A stretch of 64,000 bases of DNA from Saccharopolyspora_C sp040643635. GTDB lineage: Bacteria; Actinomycetota; Actinomycetes; Mycobacteriales; Pseudonocardiaceae. A model generated the notes under the pieces. That model was not told the origin of the DNA. It did no database searches and saw nothing but the letters and a program-made list of their open reading frames with translations. The stretch covers positions 62,001 to 126,000 of the forward strand of contig NZ_JBEYUS010000006.1 in the NCBI RefSeq assembly GCF_040643635.1, read 5' to 3'. The translations under genes were made by a program, and so were the position numbers. Shown in pieces: positions 8,897-17,654 of this stretch (within the stretch, counting starts at the first letter, position 1; the number at the start of each line of letters is the position of its first letter).

Positions 8897-10267
8897 GTGC
8901 CCCTCGCCCGGTCGGCCGGCGTCGCCGCGACCAGCCTGTCGTTGCTGGGTCTGCTGGTCGGCACCGGCCCCGCAGCCGACGCGGAACCGGCCCGGTCCTG
9001 CACCGCGGACGGGCCCGAGCTGCGCTACGTGGTGCTGTTCGAGCCCGGCCTGTCCCGCACCGCGGCGGCGGCCGAGACGGCGGCCGACTGCGGCTCGACG
9101 GCCGCGTACTACCCGGAGATCGGGGTGGGCGTGGTGGACTCGGCCGAACCGGACTTCACCGCGCGGATGGGGCGGGACCGCGCCTACAGCGCCGAGCGGC
9201 AGGTCCTCGCCGACCGCGCCGAAGCGGGCGACGACGACGCGGGCGGCGCCCAGCAGGACTCCGGCACCGGGCCCTCCAGCGCCGAGCAGTGGAACCTCCG
9301 CGCCGTCCACGCCCGGGAAGCGCACGCCACCACCCGCGGCGCGGGCGCCGTCGTCGGAGTCCTCGACTCGGGCATCGACGCGGCGCACCCGGAACTGGCC
9401 GCGGCGGTGGACGTGTCCCGCTCGGCGAACTGCCTCACCCCGGAGGACCCCGAGCTGGACGCCGCGCCGGAAGGCGACGCGCACGGCACCCACGTGGCGG
9501 GCATCATCGCCGCCGCCGACGACGGCGCCGAGGTCACCGGGGTCGCCCCCGAGGCCCGGCTGGCCTCGATCCGGGTGGTCAACGGGGACGGGTACGTGCA
9601 CCCGGAGGCCGCGGTGTGCGGGTTCGTGTGGGCCGCCGAGCACGGCGTGGACGTGGTGAACAGCAGCTTCCTGGTGGAGTCCGCGCAGCTGGGCTGCTCC
9701 CGCGCCGGGTCCCCGGTGCCGCAGGAGGCGGTGCGCCGGGCGGTGCGCTACGCGACCGAGCGGGACGTGCTCACCGTCGCCGCCGTCGGCAACGAGCGGA
9801 CCGACCTGACCGCGGTGCCGCCGGAGCGCGAACCGGTGTGCGAGGCCGTGCCCGCCGGGCTCGACGACGTGGTTTCGGTGGCGGCGGTCGGCCCCGACGA
9901 GGTCAAGTCCGGGTACAGCTCGTACGGGCTGGGCGCGGTGGACCTGGCCGCGCCGGGCGGGGAGCAGCGCGGCGAGCAGTGCGTGCGCTCCACGGTGCCG
10001 GGCGGCGACTACCGCTCGACCTGCGGCACCTCGATGGCCGCACCGCACGTGGCCGGTGTGGCGGCGCTGCTGGCGGCCCGCGATCCGGGTGCGAGCGCCG
10101 CGGAGCTGCGCCGCACGCTGCTGGAGACGGCGCGGCCGCTGCCCTGCCCCTCGGACTACGACCTGGACGGCGACGGGCTGCAGGACGCGCTGTGCCGCGG
10201 CTACGCCACCTACAACGGCTTCTACGGCCACGGCCTGGTGGACGCGCAGGCCGCGGTGGCGGGGTGA
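8897..10267 (+). CDS. Secreted subtilisin-like serine protease (S8)
   Basis: The 456-residue product has a short positive N-terminus and a hydrophobic signal peptide of about 30 residues, ending near an ADAEPA cleavage region. The complete S8 triad follows: Asp157 in LDSGID, His196 in DAHGTHVAG and Ser379 in GTSMAAPHVAG. The propeptide region (about 35-140) resembles an I9-type inhibitor domain. There is no C-terminal membrane anchor, so it is probably released rather than a mycosin. The GTG at 8897 has GGGAGG six bases upstream. It stands alone, transcribed away from the DUF2344 gene. Confidence 0.93.
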   Translation: MPLARSAGVAATSLSLLGLLVGTGPAADAEPARSCTADGPELRYVVLFEPGLSRTAAAAETAADCGSTAAYYPEIGVGVVDSAEPDFTARMGRDRAYSAERQVLADRAEAGDDDAGGAQQDSGTGPSSAEQWNLRAVHAREAHATTRGAGAVVGVLDSGIDAAHPELAAAVDVSRSANCLTPEDPELDAAPEGDAHGTHVAGIIAAADDGAEVTGVAPEARLASIRVVNGDGYVHPEAAVCGFVWAAEHGVDVVNSSFLVESAQLGCSRAGSPVPQEAVRRAVRYATERDVLTVAAVGNERTDLTAVPPEREPVCEAVPAGLDDVVSVAAVGPDEVKSGYSSYGLGAVDLAAPGGEQRGEQCVRSTVPGGDYRSTCGTSMAAPHVAGVAALLAARDPGASAAELRRTLLETARPLPCPSDYDLDGDGLQDALCRGYATYNGFYGHGLVDAQAAVAG

Positions 10268-10313
10268 ACGCCCGTCCGGTCCGGAGCACGGCGCGGCCCC
10301 GTCCGGTGACGCG

Positions 10314-10343
10314 GCGCCCCGGGCCGACGGGTCTCCGGGGCGC
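10314..10343. terminator. Terminator hairpin between convergent genes
   Basis: GCGCCCCGG (10314-10322) pairs with CCGGGGCGC (10335-10343), between the protease stop at 10267 and the aldo-keto reductase stop at 10355. It can serve both directions; a second small hairpin follows. Confidence 0.65.
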
Positions 10344-10354
10344 GCCGCCGTCCG

Positions 10355-11398
10355 CTACCGGACGCCGTGCCGGGGGACGTCGAGCAGGTCCGCGTTGCCG
10401 CCCGTGATGGCGTTGATCGATCCCGGATCCGCCAGCAGCTCCTGCGGATAGCCCAGCGGGAACGCGCTGACGGCGTCCAATCGGGCGACCTGCTCCGGGT
10501 TCAACCGGAGCTCCGCCGCGGCGAGGTTCGTGCGGAGCTGATCCGCCGTCCGCGGGCCGATGATCGGGATGACGCCCTTCGCCATCGACCACCCGATCGC
10601 CACTTCCTCCGGAGTCGTGGCGGATTCCTCGGCGACGGCCTCCACCACGTCGAGGACCTCCGCCTTGTTCCCGTCGGATTCGCGGTGCAGGAACCTGCTG
10701 ATCGAACTCTGCGCGCGGCCGCTCTCGCCGCGGCGGTACTTCCCGGTCAGCACGCCGCCGCCGAGCGGCGAATAGCCCAGGACGCCCATTCCGAAAGCGT
10801 CCGCCATCGGCAGCAGGTCACGTTCCGCCGCCCGTTCGACGAGGCTGTATTCGACCTGGATCGCGACCAGCGGCGACCATCCGCGCAGCGCGGCGATCGT
10901 CGCTCCCGCCGCGGCCCGCCACGCCGGGAAGCTGCACAACCCCACGTGCAGGACCTTTCCCGAGCGCACCAGATCGTCGAAGGCCCGCATGATCTCCTCG
11001 ATCGGCGTCGCGCCGTCCGACGCGTGCGCCCACAGCAGGTCGACGCGGTCCGTCTTCAGCCGCCGAAGGCTGGCCTCGAGCGACTGCACCATCGACTTCC
11101 GGCCGTTGCCGGTCATCTGGAGGCCGCTGTCGATCGTCGTGCCCATGGAGTACTTCGTCGCCAGGACGACGTCTTCGCGATCGGTGGCGATCATGTCCGA
11201 CAGGTATTCCTCGGCGTCGCCGAATTGGTAGTTCGTGGCGGTGTCGATGAAGTTCCCGCCGGCCGCGCGATACCGGTCGTACATGTCGCGAGCCGCCGCG
11301 ACCGTCGCGCCGTGCCCCCATCCGCCGCCGAAATTCCCCGTTCCGAGCGCCAACGCCGAGACGCGCAGTCCCGACCGCCCCAGAAATCGATAACGCAT
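10355..11398 (-). CDS. Aldo/keto reductase
   Basis: The 347-residue protein begins MRYRFLGRSGLRVSALALGTGNFG, a standard aldo-keto reductase N-terminus. It carries the catalytic set FIDTATNYQFG (Asp and Tyr), ATKYS (Lys) and LLWAHASDG (His). The family reduces carbonyls with NADPH in the cytoplasm; the substrate is not known. The ATG at 11398 fits the family start with GGGAG about 11 bases upstream. An AraC-type regulator is divergent with 111 bp between the genes, so it probably controls this gene. Confidence 0.93.
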   Translation of the reverse strand: MRYRFLGRSGLRVSALALGTGNFGGGWGHGATVAAARDMYDRYRAAGGNFIDTATNYQFGDAEEYLSDMIATDREDVVLATKYSMGTTIDSGLQMTGNGRKSMVQSLEASLRRLKTDRVDLLWAHASDGATPIEEIMRAFDDLVRSGKVLHVGLCSFPAWRAAAGATIAALRGWSPLVAIQVEYSLVERAAERDLLPMADAFGMGVLGYSPLGGGVLTGKYRRGESGRAQSSISRFLHRESDGNKAEVLDVVEAVAEESATTPEEVAIGWSMAKGVIPIIGPRTADQLRTNLAAAELRLNPEQVARLDAVSAFPLGYPQELLADPGSINAITGGNADLLDVPRHGVR

Positions 11399-11496
11399 GG
11401 TTCCGACCACTCCCTGGCTCGATGTCCGCACCGGGGAACGCGTTCGGATCACCCCGAGCGCATTCCCGCTCAGATCACCCTGCCGCCAGGCGCTGA

Positions 11497-11502
11497 TACG
11501 GT
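11497..11502 (+). promoter_or_regulatory. -10 element of a leaderless AraC-gene transcript
   Basis: TACGGT ends seven bases before the GTG at 11510, which places transcription initiation at or next to the start codon. No Shine-Dalgarno sequence is present, so this element decides the start choice. Confidence 0.5.
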
Positions 11503-11509
11503 CCATAAC

Positions 11510-12478
11510 GTGGCGTCCGAACTTCTTTACGCATCGTCCGGCGGTCAGGAGCTGGGGACCCGTGACCCGCTAGTGGACGTCATGGAGCTGCTCCGCCCGC
11601 GGGCCGTCGTGCCCGCACCGCTGCACGCCGCCGGCCGGTGGGCGGTGCGGTACGACCCCTTCCCGCACGTGAAGCTCGGCGTCGTCGTCGACGGCGAATG
11701 CCGGCTGAGCCTGGACGGTCTAGAACCGGTGCTGTTGCGCGAGGGGGACTTCTACCTGCTCGGCAACCCGCCGCCGTACGTGCTGGGCAGCTCGCTCGAC
11801 GCGGCGCCCAGGGCGGCTGCGACGTTGCCGCCCAACGCGGTGGGCCGCGGGTTCCGCATCGGAGCCGCCACCGATGAGGACACCTACACGTGCGGCGTCG
11901 ATTTCACGTTCGCCGCCGACGACGCGGCACTGCTGCTCGACGTGCTCCCGCCGATGGTGCTCGTCCGCGCGCAGGACCCCAGGGGGCCGTTGTTCATGCA
12001 CCTCGCCTCCCTGCTGGTCGCGGAGATCGAGTCGAGCGGCGTCGGGCGTTCCCTCGTGCTGGAGCAGATCGCGAAGATGATCTTCGTCCACATGCTGCGG
12101 GCGCACGCCGACGACGTCGAACGACCCGGCGGTTGGCTCGCCGCCCTCGCCGACGACGGGATCGGCGCGGCCTTGCGGGCGATGCACGCCGACGTCGGGC
12201 GGCGGTGGACCCTGGACGAGCTCGCCGAGATCAGCCGGATGTCGCGGTCCACGTTCGCGGGCACGTTCAAGGAGAAGGTCGGCACGGCCCCGCTGGGTTA
12301 TCTGATCGAGTGGCGCATGCGGCTGGCCCGCGACGCCCTGCGCACCGGCGACCGCACCCTCTCGGAGTTGGCGGTCGCCGCGGGCTACCGCTCGGAGAGC
12401 GCCTTCAGCACGGCGTTCCGGCGCGTGGTGGGGACCTCGCCGCAGCAGTTCCGCAACGCGGCGCGGCGCGACGGCTAG
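11510..12478 (+). CDS. AraC-family transcription regulator with cupin_6 ligand domain
   Basis: The 322-residue protein has an N-terminal cupin-like sensor (about 15-190; it starts with the family's DPLxDVxxLLRPR pattern) and a C-terminal pair of helix-turn-helix motifs. The latter include WTLDELAEISRMSRSTF, and AGYRSESAFSTAFRRVVG near the end. It should bind DNA upstream of the divergent aldo-keto reductase gene in response to a small molecule. I chose the GTG at 11510 over the internal ATG at 11582 because it keeps the DPL motif and has a leaderless promoter in front. Confidence 0.9.
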   Translation: MASELLYASSGGQELGTRDPLVDVMELLRPRAVVPAPLHAAGRWAVRYDPFPHVKLGVVVDGECRLSLDGLEPVLLREGDFYLLGNPPPYVLGSSLDAAPRAAATLPPNAVGRGFRIGAATDEDTYTCGVDFTFAADDAALLLDVLPPMVLVRAQDPRGPLFMHLASLLVAEIESSGVGRSLVLEQIAKMIFVHMLRAHADDVERPGGWLAALADDGIGAALRAMHADVGRRWTLDELAEISRMSRSTFAGTFKEKVGTAPLGYLIEWRMRLARDALRTGDRTLSELAVAAGYRSESAFSTAFRRVVGTSPQQFRNAARRDG

Positions 12479-12531
12479 GACCGCCGCCCGGCAGGCGCGG
12501 CGAGCTCCACCGGCCCGGTTCGCGGCCGGTC

Positions 12532-12563
12532 CCCGCCCGGCCGACCGAGACCGGCCGGGCGGG
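12532..12563. terminator. Terminator hairpin
   Basis: CCCGCCCGGCCG (12532-12543) pairs with CGGCCGGGCGGG (12552-12563) around an 8-base loop. It lies between the convergent stops of the AraC gene (12478) and the radical SAM gene (12567). Confidence 0.75.
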
Positions 12564-12566
12564 CGC

Positions 12567-14528
12567 TCACTCGGTGAACGCCGGATTGCTGACCGGGGAG
12601 CCCTTGCCGACCGGGCTGATCGGCAGCAGCACGCGCCCGGAGGGCCCGATCTCGATGTCGGTGCCCATCGTCGGGCACACCCCGCAGTCGAAGCACGGCG
12701 TCCACCGGCAGTCGTCCTGCTCCCGCGCGTCGAGGGCGTCCTGCCAGTCGGCCCAGAGCCACTCCTTGTCCAGCCCGGAGTCCAGGTGGTCCCACGGCAG
12801 GATCTCGTGCTCCGCGCGTTCCCGGGTGGTGTACCAGGCGACGTCGACGTCGAACCGCGCGAGCTCCTCCGCGGCGCAGTCCACCCAGCGCTGGTACGAG
12901 AAGTGCTCGTTCCACCCGTCGAACCGGCCGCCCTCGCGCCACACCCGCTCGATGACGGCGCCGAGCCTGCGGTCACCCCGGGACAGCAGTCCTTCGACCA
13001 GCGACGGCTTGCCGTCGTGGTAGCGCATCCCGATGTTGCGGCCGAGGGAGCGATCCGAGTTGACGGCGTGGCGCAGCTTGCGCAGCCGCTCGTCCACGGT
13101 CTCCGGGTCGCACTGCGCGGCCCACTGGAACGGGGTGTGCGGTTTGGGCACGAACCCGCCGATGGAGATGGTGCAGCGGATGTCCTTGCGCCCGGAGACC
13201 TGCCGACCGGCCCGGATGACCTCCTTGGCCATCTCGGCGATCTGCAGGACGTCCTCGTCCTCCTCGGTGGGCAGGCCGCACATGAAGTACAGCTTCACCT
13301 GCCGCCAGCCGTTGGCGAACGCGGCGGACACGGTCCGGATGAGGTCCTCTTCGGACACCATCTTGTTGATGACGCGGCGGATGCGTTCGCTGCCGCCCTC
13401 GGGGGCGAAGGTGAGCCCGGAGCGGCGGCCGTTGCGGGACAGCTCGTTGGCGAGGTCCACGTTGAACGCGTCGACGCGGGTCGACGGCAGCGACAGGCTG
13501 GTGTTGGAGCCTTCGTAGCGGTCGGCGAGGCCCTTGGTGACCTCGGCGATCTCGGAGTGGTCGGCGGAGCTCAGCGACAGCAGCCCGACCTCCTCGAACC
13601 CGGTCGCTTCGAGGCCCTTCTGCACCATCTCGCCGATGCCCTCGGGCGAGCGCTCCCGCACCGGCCGGGTGATCATCCCGGCTTGGCAGAACCGGCAGCC
13701 GCGGGTGCAGCCGCGGAAGATCTCCACGCTCATCCGCTCGTGCACGCTCTCGGCGAGCGGCACCAGCGGCTGCTTCGGGTACGGCCACTCGTCGAGCTCC
13801 ATGGTGGTGCGCTTGAACACCCGGTACGGCACGCGCTCGTGGTTCGGCACGACCTCGGCGATGGTGCCGTCCGCGGCGTAGCGCACGTCGTAGAACTTCG
13901 GCACGTACACGCCACCGCTCTCGGCGAGGCGCAGCAGCAGTTCGTCGCGCCCGCCGGGGCGGCCCTCGTCCTTCCAGCGCCGGATGGCGGCGGTGATCTC
14001 CAGGACCGATTCCTCGCCGTCCCCGAGCACGGCGGCGTCGAGGAAGTCGGCGACCGGTTCCGGGTTGAACGCGGCGTGCCCGCCCGCGAGCACCACCGGG
14101 TGCTCCTCGGTGCGGTCGACGGCGTGCAGCGGGATGCCCGCGAGGTCCAGTGCGCTGAGCAGGTTGGTGTAGCCGAGTTCGGTGGCGAAGCTGACGCCGA
14201 GCACGTCGAAGGCGCCGACCGGGCGGTGCCCGTCCACGGTGAACTGCGGGATGCCGTGCTCCCGCATGAGTTCCTCGAGGTCCGGCCACACCGAGTAGGT
14301 GCGCTCGGCGAGCACGTCGGAGAGCTCGTTGAGGATCTCGTAGAGGATCATGACGCCCTGGTTGGGCAGCCCGACCTCGTAGGCGTCGGGATACATCAAC
14401 GCCCACCGCACGGTGGTGGCGTCCCACTCCTTGACGGTCGCGTTGAGCTCCCCGCCCACGTACTGCACGGGTTTGGAGACGCGGGGCAGCAGCGGCTCCA
14501 AGCGGTCGAACACGGACTCCACACTCAC
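12567..14528 (-). CDS. TIGR03960 family B12-binding radical SAM protein
   Basis: The 653-residue protein begins VSVESVFDRLEPLLPRVSKP, as its mycobacterial relatives do. It has a B12-binding-like N-terminal half, then the radical SAM cluster motif CTRGCRFC near residue 270 (CxxxCxxC). A C-terminal cysteine-rich part (CFDCGVCPTMG) may hold a second cluster. The reaction is not known. Family members sit next to DUF2344 proteins; here that partner is at 7832-8665. The GTG at 14528 matches the family start and has a TACCCT -10 seven bases upstream, which suggests a leaderless mRNA. Confidence 0.92.
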   Translation of the reverse strand: MSVESVFDRLEPLLPRVSKPVQYVGGELNATVKEWDATTVRWALMYPDAYEVGLPNQGVMILYEILNELSDVLAERTYSVWPDLEELMREHGIPQFTVDGHRPVGAFDVLGVSFATELGYTNLLSALDLAGIPLHAVDRTEEHPVVLAGGHAAFNPEPVADFLDAAVLGDGEESVLEITAAIRRWKDEGRPGGRDELLLRLAESGGVYVPKFYDVRYAADGTIAEVVPNHERVPYRVFKRTTMELDEWPYPKQPLVPLAESVHERMSVEIFRGCTRGCRFCQAGMITRPVRERSPEGIGEMVQKGLEATGFEEVGLLSLSSADHSEIAEVTKGLADRYEGSNTSLSLPSTRVDAFNVDLANELSRNGRRSGLTFAPEGGSERIRRVINKMVSEEDLIRTVSAAFANGWRQVKLYFMCGLPTEEDEDVLQIAEMAKEVIRAGRQVSGRKDIRCTISIGGFVPKPHTPFQWAAQCDPETVDERLRKLRHAVNSDRSLGRNIGMRYHDGKPSLVEGLLSRGDRRLGAVIERVWREGGRFDGWNEHFSYQRWVDCAAEELARFDVDVAWYTTRERAEHEILPWDHLDSGLDKEWLWADWQDALDAREQDDCRWTPCFDCGVCPTMGTDIEIGPSGRVLLPISPVGKGSPVSNPAFTE

Positions 14529-14535
14529 ACCGGCC

Positions 14536-14541
14536 AGGGTA
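14536..14541 (-). promoter_or_regulatory. -10 element, leaderless radical SAM transcript
   Basis: TACCCT on the minus strand is seven bases upstream of the GTG at 14528. No ribosome-binding site is visible, which supports a leaderless start. Confidence 0.45.
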
Positions 14542-14691
14542 GTGGCCGGGGTCGCAGCAGGTCCGGGGGTGGTGGGCGCGGCCCCGATCAGCGGTGCCGG
14601 GGCCGCGCCGCGGTCCGTCCCGGCGGCGGTCGCGCCGCGCGGTCGGACCGCGCCGGGACCGTCCGGGTTCGAAGCCCGTACGAGCTCAGGG

Positions 14692-14837
14692 CCCGTCCGA
14701 GCCCGGGTCTCGTCCGAGCCCAGCGGCCGTCCGAGTCCCGGGCCGTCCGAGTCCAGCGGCCGTCGGCGCCCAGCGGCCATCAGTGCCCGGAGGCCGGCTG
14801 TCCTCAGCGGTCGCCTGCATTCAGCGACCGTCGACGC
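14692..14837. repeat. Degenerate intergenic repeat between ndk and the radical SAM gene
   Basis: The 309-bp spacer holds no gene. Its ndk-side half is built from imperfect copies of AGCGGCCGTCCGAGTCC (for example at 14721, 14753, 14772, 14805 and 14822), which drift with distance. Spacing is irregular, so this is decayed tandem duplication rather than a regular array. Confidence 0.6.
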
Positions 14838-15248
14838 TCAGAGGCTGGGGAACCAGAGCTTGATCTCGCGCTCGGCGGACTCCGGCGAGTCGGAGCCGTG
14901 CACCAGGTTGTACTGCACCTCCAGGCCGAAGTCGCCGCGGATGCTGCCCGGGGCGGCCTTCTCGACCGGGTCGGTGCCACCGGCGAGCTGGCGGAACGCC
15001 GAGATGGCGCGGGGGCCCTCGACGACGGCGGCCAGCACCTGGCCGGAGGTGATGAACTCCAGCAGCGAGCCGAAGAACGGCTTGCCGTCGTGCTCGGCGT
15101 AGTGCTGCTTGGCGAGGTCCTCGTCGACCTGGCGCAGTTCCAGCGCGACCAGCTTGAGGCCCTTGCGCTCGATCCGGCCGATGACCTCACCGACCAGGCC
15201 GCGCTCGACCCCGTCGGGCTTGACCAGGACCAGGGTGCGCTCGCTCAC
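14838..15248 (-). CDS. ndk: Nucleoside diphosphate kinase
   Basis: The 136-residue product matches NDK over its whole length: TLVLVKPDGV at the start, the nucleotide-binding centre, and the phosphorylated His in NLVHGSDS near residue 117. It transfers the terminal phosphate from ATP to nucleoside diphosphates in the cytoplasm. The GTG start at 15248 is preceded by AGGAGAGC. A GCGCGGA-ttc-TCCGCGC hairpin (15271-15287) sits in its leader region. Its position between rne and folC is the conserved actinobacterial order. Confidence 0.97.
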   Translation of the reverse strand: MSERTLVLVKPDGVERGLVGEVIGRIERKGLKLVALELRQVDEDLAKQHYAEHDGKPFFGSLLEFITSGQVLAAVVEGPRAISAFRQLAGGTDPVEKAAPGSIRGDFGLEVQYNLVHGSDSPESAEREIKLWFPSL

Positions 15249-15549
15249 GTTGCTCTCCTTCGGGTGGACGGCGCGGATTCTCCGCGCCCGTTTTGCGGAA
15301 AAGGGTATCGGCGCAGGTGACACGCCCTCCCCCGGGGCGACCGGGGACCCGCTGACCTCGGCCGCGGTGATCATCGGCCGCGGGGTGGCCCGCGGCCGCG
15401 GTCCGCCCGCTGGTGTACCCGGATCCGGCGTCGGCCCGGCGACCTGCGGGCGACGAGCGGCTGAACCTCCGGCCCCTGGTGCCCCCGGAGATCGCGGGCT
15501 AGATTCGCCCCCGGCCGTACCGACCGGCCGGTCCGACGAGGAGGTCCGG

Positions 15550-16650
15550 ATGCGAGCAGCCGTGCACACCGCCGTGAACGAGCCGATGACCATCGAGGAG
15601 ATCGCCGACCCGCACCCGAAGGCCGGGGAGGTCGCGATCGACGTGCTCTCCTGCGGTGCCTGCCACTCGGACCTGCACGTGCTCAAGGGCGAGCTGCCGT
15701 TCCCGGTGCCCGCCGTGCTCGGCCACGAGGTCGCCGGCGTCGTCTCCGAGGTCGGGCCGGGCGTGACCGGGGTGCGGGTGGGCGACCGGGTGGTCACCAG
15801 CTTCATCATGCCGTGCGGCCGGTGCGCGCAGTGCACGCGCGGGAACTCGGAGATCTGCCTGGAGTTCTTCGCGCACAACCGGGCGAAGGGCCTGCTCTAT
15901 GACGGCCAGACCCGGCTGTTCCGGCCCGGCGGCGAGCCGGTGTGGATGTACTCGATGGGCGGGCTGGCGGAGCGTTCGGTGACGCCGGTGACCTCGGTGT
16001 ACCAGGTGCCGGACGAGGTGGAGCTGGCCGACGTGGCCTCGGTGGGCTGCTCGACGATGACCGCCTACGGGGCGCTGCGGCACGCCGCGGACGTGCGGGT
16101 CGGCGATGCGGTGGCGGTGGTCGCCGCGGGCGGGGTGGGCAGTTCGCTGATCCAGCTGGCCGCGCTGTTCGGGGCGTCGACGATCGTGGCGGTGGACATC
16201 TCCGAGGACAAGCTGGACGCGGCGAGCGCGCTGGGCGCGACGCACGTGGTGAACTCGGCGGAGGTGGACGCGCCGGCGGCGATCCGGGAGCTCACCGGCG
16301 GTCGCGGCGTGGACGTGGCCTTCGAGGCGCTGGGCAGCCCGGCGACGTTCGGCGTGGCCCGCGACTCCGTGGTGGAGGGCGGTCAGGTCGTGGTGGTCGG
16401 CATCGCCCCGAAGGGCAGCGTCGGCGAGTTCGACCTGGCGACCATCGCGCGGCGGAAGCTGCAGATCAAGGGCTCCTACGGCGCGAAACCGCAGCGGGAC
16501 ATGCCGGTGCTGCTGGACATGGTGGCGCGCGGGCAGCTGCGGCCGCAGGACACCGTGAGCCGCCGGTTCGCCTTCGACGAGGTGCAGGACGCCTACGACG
16601 CGCTGAACCGGCGCGAGATCCGCGGCCGCGCGGTCATCGACATCGCCTGA
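15550..16650 (+). CDS. Zinc-dependent alcohol dehydrogenase
   Basis: The 366-residue protein is a medium-chain dehydrogenase. The catalytic-zinc ligands are in CGACHSD and GHEVAG, and the structural zinc in CGRCAQC...C near residues 95-110. A Rossmann motif (AAGGVGSSLIQLA) lies near residue 195. It most likely oxidises an alcohol, or reduces an aldehyde, with NAD or a mycothiol-type cofactor; the substrate is unknown. The ATG at 15550 has GAGGTCCGG in front. It is a single rightward gene next to ndk. Confidence 0.93.
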   Translation: MRAAVHTAVNEPMTIEEIADPHPKAGEVAIDVLSCGACHSDLHVLKGELPFPVPAVLGHEVAGVVSEVGPGVTGVRVGDRVVTSFIMPCGRCAQCTRGNSEICLEFFAHNRAKGLLYDGQTRLFRPGGEPVWMYSMGGLAERSVTPVTSVYQVPDEVELADVASVGCSTMTAYGALRHAADVRVGDAVAVVAAGGVGSSLIQLAALFGASTIVAVDISEDKLDAASALGATHVVNSAEVDAPAAIRELTGGRGVDVAFEALGSPATFGVARDSVVEGGQVVVVGIAPKGSVGEFDLATIARRKLQIKGSYGAKPQRDMPVLLDMVARGQLRPQDTVSRRFAFDEVQDAYDALNRREIRGRAVIDIA

Positions 16651-16680
16651 GCACCCGGGCGCGCCGAACACCCCGGGCGC

Positions 16681-16839
16681 TCAGCGCCGCCGGTCGGTGT
16701 CCAGGCATTCCACCAGCGCGGCGTCGTCGTTGACGACGATGCCGGGCCGGGGTTCGGCGAGGTCGCCAGGCGGGAACGGGAAGCTGCGGGTGCGCAGCGG
16801 CGGCTGCCGGTCCTGCGCACGGTCCTTGTTGATCTCCAT
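16681..16839 (-). pseudogene. Remnant of a VapB-like antitoxin tail
   Basis: A 52-codon frame ends LAEPRPGIVVNDDAALVEC plus a short basic tail. This aligns with the C-terminus of the intact antitoxin nearby (LGKPSTGVDINDNAAVLDAM), which is the toxin-binding part. The N-terminal ribbon-helix-helix DNA-binding region is absent and no ribosome site precedes the ATG. It is probably a duplicated and decayed antitoxin, although expression as a small toxin-neutralising peptide cannot be excluded. Confidence 0.45.
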
Positions 16840-16924
16840 GTGCCATGGATACCGATGATCAACACGGGCGTCGAGGCCACGATCAGGTGCCGTCGCCGAA
16901 CGGCCCCGCGTTCCCGAACGGCTC

Positions 16925-17353
16925 CTAGTCCAGCGGATGGCGCCAGCGCAGGCCCGGGTACCGCGCGAAGCCCCGATCGGCCGTGATCCACTCCGCGCCG
17001 TGCTCGATCGCGATGGCGGCGAGGTAGGCGTCGGGGACGTGGTTGCCCGACACCTCGGCTTTGCGGCACAACTCGGTGAAGATCTCCCAATGCCGCGGCC
17101 CCGGATCGAGCGAGACGAACGCCGGGGCCGTCCGGATGGCCGCGATCTCCTCCAGCGCCTCCTCCGCCGTGAAACGTCGAGGGAACAACCGGGTGTTCGT
17201 GATGATGCGCAGGTACCCGCTGAAGACGATCGAGGGGATGCCCACCGGGGTGGATCCGTTGAGCGCGTCCTCCAACCACGACGCGTACTCCTCGTGCTTC
17301 GGCGCGGACACGTTGTGCGCGTTGATCAGAACGTTGACATCGCAGGCGATCAC
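16925..17353 (-). CDS. vapC: VapC-type PIN-domain toxin
   Basis: The 142-residue protein begins MIACDVNVLINAHN. The PIN acidic residues are at Asp5, in the central Glu/Asp region, and in VPDAYLAAIA and ITADRGF near the end. PIN toxins are Mg-dependent RNases that cut tRNA or rRNA. Its start overlaps the antitoxin stop by 4 bp (ATGA), the usual vapBC arrangement. Its length fits the family. Confidence 0.92.
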   Translation of the reverse strand: MIACDVNVLINAHNVSAPKHEEYASWLEDALNGSTPVGIPSIVFSGYLRIITNTRLFPRRFTAEEALEEIAAIRTAPAFVSLDPGPRHWEIFTELCRKAEVSGNHVPDAYLAAIAIEHGAEWITADRGFARYPGLRWRHPLD

Positions 17354-17598
17354 GCTCGGCGCTCCATGGCGTCGAGCACGGCCGCGTTGTCGTTGATGTC
17401 GACGCCCGTGCTGGGTTTTCCCAGGTCGTAAGTGCGCAGCCGGAAACGTCCGCGTTCGGGCGCGGCTTGCTGAGCGCGTCGCAGTTCCCCTAGCCGGACA
17501 TCGTCCTCGATGAGCGCGCTGACCGTCGTGTTCTCCTGAGCCGCCCTGATCTTGAGCTGATCGAGCAGGGCGTCATCGATCGTGATGGTCGTTCTCAT
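17350..17598 (-). CDS. vapB: VapB-type antitoxin
   Basis: The 82-residue protein starts MRTTITIDDALLDQLK, a ribbon-helix-helix DNA-binding domain. It ends in a toxin-binding tail with VDINDNAAVLDAM. It should neutralise the overlapping VapC and repress its own promoter. The ATG at 17598 follows a TATTCT -10 by seven bases with no ribosome site, so translation is probably leaderless. The alternative start six codons upstream would precede that transcription start. Confidence 0.92.
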   Translation of the reverse strand: MRTTITIDDALLDQLKIRAAQENTTVSALIEDDVRLGELRRAQQAAPERGRFRLRTYDLGKPSTGVDINDNAAVLDAMERRA

Positions 17599-17605
17599 GC
17601 ACGCG

Positions 17606-17631
17606 AGAATACGCAACCCGCATCATGATGC
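17606..17631 (-). promoter_or_regulatory. vapBC promoter and candidate VapB operator
   Basis: TATTCT (17606-17611, minus strand) is the -10. A perfect 12-bp palindrome GCATCATGATGC at 17620-17631 lies just upstream, over the spacer. An operator here would let VapB block RNA polymerase, as in other autoregulated vapBC pairs. Confidence 0.6.
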
Positions 17632-17654
17632 ACCACTACCCGATCGGGCGGTGA

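Noticed and set aside
16651..16680. Terminator after the alcohol dehydrogenase
   Set aside because: The CCCGGGCGC sequences are direct, not inverted, repeats.
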